The position numbers and the translations under genes were made by a program. A stretch of DNA of 37,186 nucleotides from an uncultured Olsenella sp. Lineage in GTDB: Bacteria > Actinomycetota > Coriobacteriia > Coriobacteriales > Atopobiaceae. Location of the stretch: positions 1-37,186 of the forward strand of contig CASEQJ010000019.1 in the NCBI GenBank assembly GCA_949290055.1, in the 5' to 3' direction. The notes below the pieces were generated by a model, which saw nothing but the letters and a program-made list of their open reading frames with translations, was not told the DNA's origin and ran no database searches. Positions 1-7,585 of this stretch are shown piece by piece; positions within the stretch are counted from its first letter, which is position 1; each line of letters starts with the position of its first letter.

Positions 1-31
1 GGAGGTTTTCTGTTGCGTAGCAAAAGTGGGG

Positions 32-56
32 TCCACCCGCTGAGCGGGTGGATTTC
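32..56 (+). terminator. Candidate terminator hairpin
   Basis: A 9-bp inverted repeat (TCCACCCGC, loop TGA, GCGGGTGGA) is followed on the plus strand by a short T-rich run. It could end a plus-strand gene lying left of the window. The T-tract is poor, so this is tentative. Confidence 0.4.
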
Positions 57-58
57 TA

Positions 59-97
59 TGCCGCGCGAAGAGCGCGCGGCACAGGGTTGAGGACCCT
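59..97. repeat. Two consecutive small inverted repeats
   Basis: A 9-bp stem (59-67 with 73-81, five-base loop) is followed by a 5-bp stem (83-87 with 93-97). Together with the hairpins at 32-52 and 106-127, four stem-loops sit in about 100 bases before the end of fprA. No gene is visible here. Confidence 0.4.
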
Positions 98-101
98 TAT
101 C

Positions 102-127
102 AAAAGGGCCGCCCTTGCGGACGGCCC
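102..127 (-). terminator. Rho-independent terminator of fprA
   Basis: Read on the minus strand, GGGCCG and CGGCCC pair with an inner CC/GG extension around a GCAA loop, and TTTT follows directly. It lies 25 bases past the fprA stop codon, as expected for its intrinsic terminator. Confidence 0.75.
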
Positions 128-151
128 CAAACTCGTCATGTCCTCCCGACC

Positions 152-1339
152 CTACGCCATGAGCTCCTTGACGGTCTCCTTGGCGGCGGCAAGCTGGTCC
201 TCGCTCGGAATCCAATTGACGGCAAGTGTCTTCACCGGCATCTGGAACCCCGCGGCCTCGAGCTCCTTTGCCACGTTGTTGGGTCCGGCGGGTGCCCAAC
301 CGTAGGAGCCAAAGGCCAGGCCCACACGGTTATCGTTCTTGGGCGAAAGCCCCTTCATATACGTAAGGAAGCCGGCCACCGTAGGCAGCATCTGGCTGTT
401 GAGCGTCGGCGAGCCCACGCAGACGTACTTGCAGTCCAGGAACACGTCCATGACGTTGGAAATGTGATTCTCCTTGAGGTCCATGAGCTGCGCGGGAACG
501 CCGGCGGCCAGGAAGCCGTCCACCAGCGCGCGGGCAATCTTCTCGGTGGAGTGCCACATGGAGTCGTAGACCACCACAGCGCGCTCGCGGACGGCGCCGG
601 AGACGAAGTCTTCCTCGTAGGCGCGCAGGATGTCCTCCACGTGGGAGCGCCAAATGACGCCGTGCGCCGGGCAGATCATGTCGAGCGCGTCCGGCCCGAG
701 CCCGCGCACCGCCTTCACCGCCGCGGCGGCCTGCGCACGGTAGGGCTGCACGATGTTGGCGTAGTACTTGCGCGCCTGGTGCATGACCTCGCACATGTCA
801 TTCTCGTCGTCAAAGCGGGCCGAGCTGGCAAAGTGCTGGCCAAAGGCGTCGTTGGAGAAGAGGATCTTGTCGTAGGCGTCATAGGTGACCATGTTGTCCG
901 GCCAGTGGACCATGGGGGTCTGGACAAAGGCCAGCGTGCGCTTGCCTATGCAGAGGGTGTCACCGGTCTTGACGCCGTTGTAGCCGAGGTCGCCAAAGTG
1001 CGCCGTCATGTTCTTCACGCCCTGCGGCGCGGAGCAGTAAATCTGGCAGCCCGGCGCCAGGCGCTTGATCGTGGGCGTGTTGCCGGAGTGGTCCATCTCC
1101 ACGTGGTTGGCAATGAGAACGTCGATCTTGGACGGGTCGATCACCGAGGAGATGCGCTCGAGCAGCTCGTCGGTGAAGGTGACCTTGGCCGTGTCGATCA
1201 GCGTGACCTTCTCGTCCAGGATGAGGTAGGCGTTGTAGGTAATGCCGGCCTCGGTGGTGTAGCCGTGGAACTCGCGCGCGTTCCAGTCGAGCGCGCCAAC
1301 CCAGTAGACGTCCGGCTTGATCTGAACTGCGGAAAGCAT
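152..1339 (-). CDS. fprA: FprA-family A-type flavoprotein (diiron)
   Basis: This 395-residue protein has an N-terminal metallo-beta-lactamase-like diiron domain (about 1-250) and a C-terminal flavodoxin domain (about 255-395). All expected iron ligands are visible: H79, E81, D83 and H84 in NHVEMDHSG, then H145, D164 and H226. The family reduces O2 to water or NO to N2O using FMN electrons, protecting anaerobes from oxygen or nitrosative stress. No rubredoxin domain is fused, so electrons must come from a separate donor not seen here. The ATG is preceded by AGGAGG. The gene has its own terminator and is followed by no partner gene. O2 versus NO preference cannot be read from the sequence. Confidence 0.93.
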   Translation of the reverse strand: MLSAVQIKPDVYWVGALDWNAREFHGYTTEAGITYNAYLILDEKVTLIDTAKVTFTDELLERISSVIDPSKIDVLIANHVEMDHSGNTPTIKRLAPGCQIYCSAPQGVKNMTAHFGDLGYNGVKTGDTLCIGKRTLAFVQTPMVHWPDNMVTYDAYDKILFSNDAFGQHFASSARFDDENDMCEVMHQARKYYANIVQPYRAQAAAAVKAVRGLGPDALDMICPAHGVIWRSHVEDILRAYEEDFVSGAVRERAVVVYDSMWHSTEKIARALVDGFLAAGVPAQLMDLKENHISNVMDVFLDCKYVCVGSPTLNSQMLPTVAGFLTYMKGLSPKNDNRVGLAFGSYGWAPAGPNNVAKELEAAGFQMPVKTLAVNWIPSEDQLAAAKETVKELMA

Positions 1340-1401
1340 GGGGCCTCCTTGAGGTGGAAGTGATAGCAGCCTAGGGGCATTTTACCCCGCTCACGGCAAG
1401 A

Positions 1402-1436
1402 AAAACGGGCGGCCGACCCGAAAGCCGGCCGCCCGC
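1402..1436 (-). terminator. Rho-independent terminator of the EF-G-like gene
   Basis: A perfect 10-bp stem (CGGGCGGCCG with CGGCCGCCCG, ten-base loop) is followed on the minus strand by TTTTT. It lies about 40 bases past the stop of the EF-G-like gene and before fprA, so the two genes are probably transcribed separately. Confidence 0.85.
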
Positions 1437-1450
1437 GTGGGGGTTCTGTA

Positions 1451-1471
1451 AATTGGGGACTGTCCCCAATT
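1451..1471. repeat. Palindrome with one-base centre (GGGG/CCCC type)
   Basis: Ten-base arms AATTGGGGAC and GTCCCCAATT flank a single central T. It lies just past the stop of the EF-G-like gene, before that gene's terminator. It follows the same plan as the palindromes at 14350-14370 and 15871-15899. Confidence 0.7.
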
Positions 1472-1477
1472 CACAGG

Positions 1478-3553
1478 CTACTTCTCGCCGGCAGCGCGGC
1501 GAGCGGCGTACTCCTCCGCCAGACGCTGCTGAATGTCGTGCGGAACCTGCTCGTAGCCGCTGACCTCCATCTCAAACTCACCGGTGCCGCGCGAGAGCGA
1601 GCGCAGGCGGGTCGCGTAGTCGGTGACCTCGGCATACGGGATGGTGGCGACGACAGTGGTCTCGCCGGCCTGGGCGCCGGTTCCGGCCTCCATGCCCTCG
1701 ACGCGGCCGCGGGAGGCGGAGACGTCGCCCATCACGGAGCCGGCGTAGCTCTCGGGCACGGTAATGCGCAGGTGCGCCATGGGCTCGAGCAGCACGGGCT
1801 CGGCCTGCGCGACGGCCTTCTGGAAGCCAATGCGCGCGGCGGTCTTGAACGCCATCTCGTTGGAGTCGACCGGGTGGTAGGAGCCCTCGTAGACGGCGCA
1901 CTTGACGTCGATCATGGGGTAGCCCGCGAGCACGCCCTCGCGCATGGTCTCCTGGACGCCCTTGTCGATCGCCGGAATGAAGCCGCGCGGAATGTGACCG
2001 CCCACGACCTCGTCGACGAACTCGTAGCCGGCGCCCGGGTTGGGCTCAATGCGCAGCCAGCAGTCGCCGTACTGGCCGGCGCCGCCGGTCTGCTTCTTGT
2101 GGCGACCCTGGGCGGACGCCACGCGGCGAATCGTCTCGCGGTACGGAATCTTGAGCGCCACGGTGTGGGCGGTAATCCCGGCACGGTCCTCAAGACGGTC
2201 GAGAAGAACGCTGACCTGCGCCTCGCCAATGGCAGAAATGACGGTCTGGCCGGTGTCCTCGTCGCGCTCCACCTTGAGGGTGGGGTCGGCGTCCGCGCTC
2301 TTCTCGAGGAAGGCGTAGAGCTTGCCCTCGGTGCCGCGCGCGTCGGGCTCAATGGCAATGCGGTAGAGCGAGTTGGGGAAGCGGAACTCGGCGGCCTCGA
2401 CCTTGCCGGTCACGGACAGCGTGTCGCCGGTCATGGCCTCGAGCTTGGGGACCACCACAATGTCGCCCGCGGCGGCGGACTGGACGTCGGTGGTGTCGCG
2501 GCCACACATCTGGTAGAGGTGGCCCAGACGCTCGGTCTTGCGCGTGCGCGCGTTGGTGAGCTCAATGCCCGGGGTAATGGTTCCGGCCAGCACCTTGAGG
2601 AACGAGAGGCGACCGTTCTGCGGGTCGTTGAGGGACTTGAACGCAAAGACCACAGGGCGCTCGTCGTCCTCGGAAATGTCGAGCTGCTCGCCGTTGACCA
2701 GCGGAATGCGGCCAAAGTCGGCCATGGTGGGGAACCACTCCACGGCGGCGTCCATGAAGGAGATCACGCCCTCCTCGCGCACGCAGCTGCCGGAGAACAC
2801 GGGCACAAAGACGCGCTCGCGAATGGCCTTGGCGAGAAGCCCCTCGAGCTCCTCCTGCGTGACCTCCTCGCCCTCGAGGTACTTCATCATGATCTCGTCG
2901 TCGGCCTCCACGACGAGCTCGGTGAGCTGCGCGCGGGCGGCCTCGGCGGCGTCGGCGTACTCGGCCGGGACGTCCTCGACGACCGGCTTGCCGCCCTCGA
3001 GGTGGCGCGCCTTCATGTGGACGACGTCAATGATCCCCGAGAAGGCCTCGCCGGAGCCCATGGGAATGGTCACGGCGCCGAGGTTGGTGCCAAAGCGCTC
3101 CTGCAGCGCGGCAAACGCGACGTCAAAGTCGGCGTCGGCGCGGTCGAGGCGGTTAATGAACAGCGCGCGGGCGAGGCTGAGCTCCTCGGCCGCGTACCAC
3201 AGGCGCGTGGTAATGGTGCCCGGACCGCTCGCGGCGTCCACGACAAAGACGGCCGTCTCGCACGCGCTCATGGCGGCGTAGGCGTCGCCGACAAAGTCGG
3301 GGTAGCACGGGGCGTCGAGCACGTTCAGGCGCGTACCCTCCCAAATGACGGGCGCGATTGCGGTGGAAATGGAGAAGCCGCGCTCCCCCTCCTCACCGTC
3401 GTAGTCCAGCGTGGGCTTGGTGCCGGCGTGGCCGCCAAGACGGGTGGTACGCCCCGTCAGGTGAAGCATGGCCTCGGCCAGCATGGTCTTGCCCACGCCG
3501 CCTTGGCCCACAAGGACCACGTTCTTGACCTTCTCCGTTCCCTTTGCTGCCAT
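1478..3553 (-). CDS. Elongation factor G-like GTPase (EF-G paralogue)
   Basis: At 691 residues this has EF-G length and domain order: an N-terminal GTP-binding domain, domain II, then the III-V block with the usual central RHKKQTGGAGQYG stretch. The GTPase motifs are atypical. G1 is GQGGVGKT (16-23). Switch I reads RGFSIS (58-63) rather than RGITIT. G3 reads DAPCYPDF (80-87), so the Gly-His of the canonical PGH is Cys-Tyr. G4 is NRLD (134-137). This is the divergent FusA2-like branch, present beside true EF-G in many actinobacteria and of unclear role. The ATG follows GAGGGAGG, and a strong terminator follows the stop. It is unlikely to be the housekeeping translocase. Confidence 0.85.
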   Translation of the reverse strand: MAAKGTEKVKNVVLVGQGGVGKTMLAEAMLHLTGRTTRLGGHAGTKPTLDYDGEEGERGFSISTAIAPVIWEGTRLNVLDAPCYPDFVGDAYAAMSACETAVFVVDAASGPGTITTRLWYAAEELSLARALFINRLDRADADFDVAFAALQERFGTNLGAVTIPMGSGEAFSGIIDVVHMKARHLEGGKPVVEDVPAEYADAAEAARAQLTELVVEADDEIMMKYLEGEEVTQEELEGLLAKAIRERVFVPVFSGSCVREEGVISFMDAAVEWFPTMADFGRIPLVNGEQLDISEDDERPVVFAFKSLNDPQNGRLSFLKVLAGTITPGIELTNARTRKTERLGHLYQMCGRDTTDVQSAAAGDIVVVPKLEAMTGDTLSVTGKVEAAEFRFPNSLYRIAIEPDARGTEGKLYAFLEKSADADPTLKVERDEDTGQTVISAIGEAQVSVLLDRLEDRAGITAHTVALKIPYRETIRRVASAQGRHKKQTGGAGQYGDCWLRIEPNPGAGYEFVDEVVGGHIPRGFIPAIDKGVQETMREGVLAGYPMIDVKCAVYEGSYHPVDSNEMAFKTAARIGFQKAVAQAEPVLLEPMAHLRITVPESYAGSVMGDVSASRGRVEGMEAGTGAQAGETTVVATIPYAEVTDYATRLRSLSRGTGEFEMEVSGYEQVPHDIQQRLAEEYAARRAAGEK

Positions 3554-3622
3554 GATGCCTCCCTCGAACGGGGTGTGTGCACGATGTCATTCACCTTACC
3601 CACACCCGGCGGGGGCGAGACG

Positions 3623-3646
3623 AACATATCGGGCAGCGGGCGAGAA
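3623..3646 (-). promoter_or_regulatory. Candidate promoter of the EF-G-like gene
   Basis: On the minus strand TATGTT (3623-3628) lies 10 bases downstream of TTCTCGCC (3639-3646), about 70 bases before the ATG. The same TTCTCGCC element sits 11 and 12 bases upstream of TATACT at 17461 and 21771. No transcript evidence exists. Confidence 0.4.
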
Positions 3647-3659
3647 GAACGGTGGGGGC

Positions 3660-3692
3660 GTGAGACAAATGAACCTGTCCCCTTTGTCTCAC
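3660..3692. repeat. Inverted repeat overlapping a stop codon
   Basis: Ten-base arms GTGAGACAAA and TTTGTCTCAC flank a 13-base centre, TGAACCTGTCCCC. The stop codon of the small RHH gene (3689-3691) lies inside the right arm. Centres of the GGGGACAGG type resemble short interspersed palindromes seen in many bacteria; that link is from memory and inference. Confidence 0.65.
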
Positions 3693-3859
3693 TCGTTCTT
3701 CTTGCCCTTCTTGGGCAGGCGGCCTGCGCGGCGCAGGGCGTCGCGCAGGATCCACTCCACCTGACCGTTGGCGCTACGCATCTCGTCCGCCGCCCAGCGC
3801 TCCACCGCGGCCCAGACCTCGGGGTCTATGCGGAGCGGGTATTGCTTGCGCGCGGCCAC
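3689..3859 (-). CDS. Small Arc-like ribbon-helix-helix DNA-binding protein
   Basis: This 56-residue protein matches the Arc/MetJ ribbon-helix-helix plan. It has a short beta-strand KQYPLRI (about 5-11), helix [16 protein letters not shown], a turn at RSANGQ, helix [14 protein letters not shown], and a basic tail. The RSxN turn and following hydrophobic helix closely resemble phage Arc repressor. Such proteins bind DNA as dimers, inserting the strand into the major groove. The likely start is GTG at 3859 with a weak GAGAAG upstream, 15 bases after the stop of the SPFH gene, so the two are probably co-transcribed. The reading frame continues upstream only to the SPFH stop. No toxin gene is adjacent, so antitoxin function is not supported. 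Confidence 0.75.
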   Translation of the reverse strand: MAARKQYPLRIDPEVWAAVERWAADEMRSANGQVEWILRDALRRAGRLPKKGKKNE

Positions 3860-3874
3860 GTTCTTCTCGCCCGC

Positions 3875-4897
3875 CTACTGGTAGAGGGAACCGGTGTTGA
3901 GGACGGGCTGGGCCTCGGACTCGCCGCATAGAACGACCATGAGGTTGGAGGCCATAACGGCCTTGCGGTCCTCGTCGAACTCCACGACGCCGTCGTCGGA
4001 GAGCTCCTTGAGCGCCATGTCCACCATGGAGACCGCGCCCTCGACGATCTTCTTGCGCGCGGCGATTATGGCCTCGGCCTGCTGGCGGCGCAGCATGGCC
4101 TGGGCGATCTCCGGCGCGTAGGCGAGGTGCGTGAGGCGGGCGTCGTCCACGGAAACGCCGGCCGGGGCGAGGCGACGATCGAGCTCCTCCTTGAGGCTGG
4201 CGGAGACCTCCTCAATGTTGGAGCGCAGCGTGATGGAGCTGTTGGAGGCGTCGTCGTCCTCCATGTGGTCGTAGGCGTAGACGCTGGCCACGTGGCGGAG
4301 GGCGGTCTCGGTCTGCATGGCCACGTAGCTGGGATAGTTGTCCACGTCGAAGAGGGCCTTGGCGGTGTCGGCCACGTGCCAGACCACGACGGTCGCAATC
4401 TCGATGGGGTTGCCCATCTTGTCGTTGACCTTGAGGCGCTCGCCGTTGAGGGTGCGGGCGCGCAGGGAGACCGTGGTGGAGAGGCCCTTGGCGAGGGCGG
4501 CGGCTCGGATGCCCTTGGCCGATTCCTCGAGCGCCTCGTCAACCGGGATGGCGCCGGCGTCGGGGTTGCCTAGGCTGTGGGAGTAGAACGGGTTGGCCCA
4601 GTAGAAGCCGGACTCACGGACGGTGCCCACGTAGTTGCCAAAGAGCACGAGCACGCGGGCCTGTCCCGGCTGCAGCGAGAAGAAGCCGCAGGTAACGACG
4701 ATGGCCACGATGAGCAGCACGATGCCGCCGATAAGCAGCGCGGGGCCGGTGACGGGCGCGGGCACGCCGGCATCCTCGGCGGTGGCGAGGATGATGATTC
4801 CCTGGACGATGCCCCATACGGAGGCGGCGTACGCGACGAGGGTGACGAAGAGCATGGGCCAGCCGGACGCGGCACGGGCCTGCTTTTCTACGGTCAT
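3875..4897 (-). CDS. SPFH/band 7 domain membrane protein
   Basis: The 340-residue protein has two N-terminal membrane segments (about 13-39 and 51-74). The SPFH signature region follows (LQPGQARVLVLFGNYVGTV, then GFYWANPF) and then the SPFH fold and a charged helical part to about 300. SPFH proteins oligomerise in membrane microdomains; their bacterial roles include membrane organisation and protease scaffolding. The ATG at 4897 is preferred over one nine codons upstream because AAAGGA precedes it. The downstream Arc-like gene begins 15 bases after the stop. No NfeD or protease partner is adjacent, which is unusual for some SPFH classes. Confidence 0.88.
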   Translation of the reverse strand: MTVEKQARAASGWPMLFVTLVAYAASVWGIVQGIIILATAEDAGVPAPVTGPALLIGGIVLLIVAIVVTCGFFSLQPGQARVLVLFGNYVGTVRESGFYWANPFYSHSLGNPDAGAIPVDEALEESAKGIRAAALAKGLSTTVSLRARTLNGERLKVNDKMGNPIEIATVVVWHVADTAKALFDVDNYPSYVAMQTETALRHVASVYAYDHMEDDDASNSSITLRSNIEEVSASLKEELDRRLAPAGVSVDDARLTHLAYAPEIAQAMLRRQQAEAIIAARKKIVEGAVSMVDMALKELSDDGVVEFDEDRKAVMASNLMVVLCGESEAQPVLNTGSLYQ

Positions 4898-5044
4898 TGC
4901 AGTTCCTTTCCCGGTGACGGGCACGCCCCGGGGTGGGCGTCCTCGACTGAGTTCATTGTGATATCAGATTGGTTTCTGCACAAGTGGAGATTCCGTCGAG
5001 ACGGCGGCGAGCGGCGCCATATGCCGGGCGAGCGTTCGGACGGG

Positions 5045-5073
5045 AGTTTGGTGCAAGCGACGACCCGTATTAT
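5045..5073 (+). promoter_or_regulatory. Weak candidate promoter for the 5102 gene
   Basis: TATTAT (5068-5073) is a good -10 match about 28 bases before the ATG. The -35 region (AGTTTG, 5045-5050) is poor. It sits in the 204-base divergent gap between the SPFH gene and this one. Confidence 0.3.
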
Positions 5074-5101
5074 GTGGGGCTCTTCGATCGGGGAGGTGCC
5101 C

Positions 5102-6070
5102 ATGGGACTGTGCATAGGTTACGAGTCGTCGCTGCGCTACTGGCTCACCAAGACGGGGGACGAGGTTCTTCCGGAGATCGCGACCGCCGGCGCGTTCAGG
5201 CAGGCGGAGGCCACGTCGACGCTCGTCAAGGAGGGGGCGCTTCCGTTTGGCCCCGAACAAGGGAGGACGCTCCACCTTGTGGTGAGCGACCCCGCCCTCA
5301 AACACCGTGTCCGCGACTGTCGGGTCCACGTTTGCGAGGGCCCTCTGCCAGACGGGTCGTTCTGTCAGCTGCCCGGGTCCAACCTGGTCGCGTCTCCCGC
5401 GCTCACGTTCTTGGAGCTTGCGCAGACGCACTCCCTCTGGGAGCTCGTGGAGATCGGCAACTACCTCTGTTCCACGTTCTCGATCTCCGACGAAGGCCGA
5501 GGCTACACCGGCAAGCGTGCGCAGGTTGCAGCGCCGGAGCAGCTGTCCCGCTATCTGAGCGAATTGCCCCCTTACACGCGAGGGGTCCGTCGGGCGCAGC
5601 AGGCCTTGGAGCATGTCACCGAACTCACCGCGTCACCAAAGGAGTCGCAACTCGCCATGCACTACCACCTGCCCGTCGAGCTCGGCGGCCGCGGGCCCTT
5701 TGAAATCGTCGCCAATCAGGCAATCCGAATCGACGAACACGGTCAGCGACTGCTCGCCTCCGGCCACCTCGTTGGCGACCTCTTCCTGCCCGACTTTGGC
5801 TGCGACCTAGAGTTCGACAGCATCGAGTTCCATACGGGCAGGTTCCGCCTCGACCATACGCAGGCCCGGCGCAACGTCCTCGAGGCAATGGGCATTAAAA
5901 CGGTATCTGCCACCGAAGGTCAGATCAACACCATTGAAAAGCTCGACGACTTCACGTGGCTCCTCGAAGAACGGCTCGGAATCCCTCACCCCGCCTACAG
6001 CCGAGAGCAACGGATTGCCCAAATCGACCTCTTCGACTGGCTAAACGACCCACAGAGGACCCTGTTTTGA
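5102..6070 (+). CDS. Hypothetical protein with PD-(D/E)XK nuclease-like C-terminus
   Basis: This is a 322-residue protein I cannot name. The N-terminal half (1-175) resembles the loose plan of AbiEi-type antitoxin or DUF559-associated proteins common in actinobacteria: short helices, SLRYW near the start, then LVASPALTFLELAQ. The C-terminal half carries features of a Vsr/DUF559-like nuclease fold: E181 in SPKES, D226 and D231 in GDLFLPDF, E237 and D239 in DLEFD, then FHTGRFRLDHTQARRNVLEAMG. ATG at 5102 is chosen because GGGGAGG precedes it. It stands alone, transcribed away from the SPFH gene, and its 3' end is followed nine bases later by a large inverted repeat. Nuclease activity is inference; it might instead be an AbiEi-like DNA-binding protein. 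Confidence 0.6.
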   Translation: MGLCIGYESSLRYWLTKTGDEVLPEIATAGAFRQAEATSTLVKEGALPFGPEQGRTLHLVVSDPALKHRVRDCRVHVCEGPLPDGSFCQLPGSNLVASPALTFLELAQTHSLWELVEIGNYLCSTFSISDEGRGYTGKRAQVAAPEQLSRYLSELPPYTRGVRRAQQALEHVTELTASPKESQLAMHYHLPVELGGRGPFEIVANQAIRIDEHGQRLLASGHLVGDLFLPDFGCDLEFDSIEFHTGRFRLDHTQARRNVLEAMGIKTVSATEGQINTIEKLDDFTWLLEERLGIPHPAYSREQRIAQIDLFDWLNDPQRTLF

Positions 6071-6078
6071 GATGGCAC

Positions 6079-6207
6079 TCATTGTCTGGGTACTTTTTCG
6101 AAGCACGGCAAAGTATCGAAGAAATCGCCACGTCGTCTAGCTGCACTTTCTCGGAGCCGGCGGAGCCTGATACTTGAGGGGTCACCAAAAAAGTACCCAG
6201 ACAATGA
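6079..6207. repeat. Large inverted repeat, 20-bp perfect arms (element A)
   Basis: Arms at 6079-6098 (reading TCATTGTCTGGGTACTTTTT) and 6188-6207 are perfect reverse complements around 89 bases. Nested inside, AAGTATC (6111-6117) pairs with GATACTT (6169-6175). It begins nine bases after the stop of the 5102 gene and ends 124 bases before the next start. It could be a MITE-like element, a long terminator or a structured RNA. Confidence 0.75.
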
Positions 6208-6331
6208 ACAGCCGGGCGTTTTGGCACCCGCAGTTATGCAAAACGTAGAGGAAGCGGGCAGGACGAGAGGATTTCAACGAGCGGAAACGCGGCGCGACGT
6301 GGTCGGGTATGCTTGCTGCGAAGGAGGCTCC

Positions 6332-7498
6332 ATGGGATACAAGACCTACACCTGTCAGATCGCGCGGAACTGCGGGGGCTGCGAGTGGCTCGCGGTGCCC
6401 TACCCCATTCAGCTGCGTCGCAAGCAGGAGCAGGTGGAGAGCCTGATTGGCACCATGGCCAAGAAGGACGGAGCGCCCGTTGAGCCCATCCGCGGCATGG
6501 ACGAGCCCGTGCATTACCGCCACAAGGCTGCGACCCCGTTCGCGCACGCGCGCGGCGGCCGGGTGCGCTGCGGGTTCTACGCCGCCGGGACGCACCGCAT
6601 CGTACCCTGCAACGAGTGCCTGGTGGAGGACCCGCGCGCCCGGCGTATTCTGAACGCGGTCGCCCGTGTCGCCGAGCGCCTCCACATTCCGCCCTATGAC
6701 GAGGACCGCGGCACGGGCGTGCTGCGCCATGCGGTCGTGCGCTGCGGGTGGAAGACGGACGCCGTGCTGCTCACGCTGGTGTCGCGCGTTCCGGAGCTGC
6801 GTGACGAGCGCCGGGTGGTCGCCGAGCTGCGCGCAGCCTGTCCCGAAGTCGCGAGCATCGTCCTCAACGTCAACGACCGGCGCACCAACGCGATCCTGGG
6901 CCGGCGCAGCCGCGCGCTCTTTGGGCCCGGCGTCATGCACGACGAGCTGCTGGGCTGTCGCTTTGAGATTGGGCCCACCAGCTTCTACCAGACCAACCCG
7001 GCCCAGACCGAGGTCCTCTACGAGCTTGCGCTCGAGGGCCTCGGCGACGCGACCACCGCGCTCGACGCCTACTGCGGCACCGGCACGATCGGCATATGCG
7101 CGGCAGCGCGGACGGACGGACTGCGGATCACGGGCGTCGAGCAGGTGAGTGGCGCCGTCGCATGCGCCGAGCGCAACGCGCGCGCAAACGGCGTCGCCGA
7201 CCGCTGCCGCTTCGTCGCGGCGGACGCCACGTCGTGGATGGCGCACGCGGGTGGCGGCGAGCACTTTGACGTCGTGATCATGGACCCGCCGCGCGCGGGC
7301 AGCACGCCCGAGTTCCTGACGGGCGCAACCGCGCTCGCGCCACAGAGCATTGTCTACGTGAGCTGCAACGTCGTCACCCAGGCCCGCGACCTCGAGGTCC
7401 TACGCGAGCGCGGCTACCGCCTTGCACGCGTGACCCCCGTGGACATGTTCCCGCACACCAAGCACGTGGAGTGCGTCGCCACTCTCACCCGAAAATGA
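6332..7498 (+). CDS. 23S rRNA m5U methyltransferase, RumA/TrmA family
   Basis: The 388-residue protein shows the TrmA/RlmC/RlmD family landmarks. An iron-sulfur site is formed by CX5CX2C near residue 9 (CQIARNCGGC) plus a fourth Cys around IVPCNEC. The SAM-binding loop reads DAYCGTGTIGI and the active site MDPPRAG. The catalytic nucleophile Cys lies in YVSCN, and the C-terminus contains DMFPHTKHVECV. The enzyme methylates uridine C5 in 23S rRNA. It begins directly at the Fe-S region and lacks the N-terminal TRAM domain of E. coli RlmD, so target specificity (U747, U1939 or tRNA U54) is uncertain. ATG at 6332 follows AAGGAGG. TATGCT at 6308 is a possible -10. The stop codon lies inside a palindrome. 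Confidence 0.88.
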   Translation: MGYKTYTCQIARNCGGCEWLAVPYPIQLRRKQEQVESLIGTMAKKDGAPVEPIRGMDEPVHYRHKAATPFAHARGGRVRCGFYAAGTHRIVPCNECLVEDPRARRILNAVARVAERLHIPPYDEDRGTGVLRHAVVRCGWKTDAVLLTLVSRVPELRDERRVVAELRAACPEVASIVLNVNDRRTNAILGRRSRALFGPGVMHDELLGCRFEIGPTSFYQTNPAQTEVLYELALEGLGDATTALDAYCGTGTIGICAAARTDGLRITGVEQVSGAVACAERNARANGVADRCRFVAADATSWMAHAGGGEHFDVVIMDPPRAGSTPEFLTGATALAPQSIVYVSCNVVTQARDLEVLRERGYRLARVTPVDMFPHTKHVECVATLTRK

Positions 7499-7525
7499 TA
7501 CGAAGGGTCGGTCCCTTCGTATCAT
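7495..7525. repeat. Inverted repeat overlapping the methyltransferase stop
   Basis: Thirteen-base perfect arms (ATGATACGAAGGG with CCCTTCGTATCAT) flank a five-base centre. The left arm contains the gene's TGA (7496-7498). No T-tract follows, so it is not a classical terminator, though the stem is strong. It belongs to the set of palindromes at gene ends in this window. Confidence 0.7.
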
Positions 7526-7585
7526 CCGCAGCGGTAAACGTTGAACTATGATTGAGCGTAGTGCACCTTCGAGCGAGGAGCCAGC

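Noticed and set aside
1538..3931. A 797-codon plus-strand frame opposite the EF-G-like gene
   Set aside because: It is antisense to a recognised GTPase, runs across three minus-strand features, and has typical GC-shadow composition.
4577..5101. N-terminal extension of the 5102 gene back into the SPFH gene
   Set aside because: The frame is open only by chance of GC content; GGGGAGG before ATG 5102 fixes the start.
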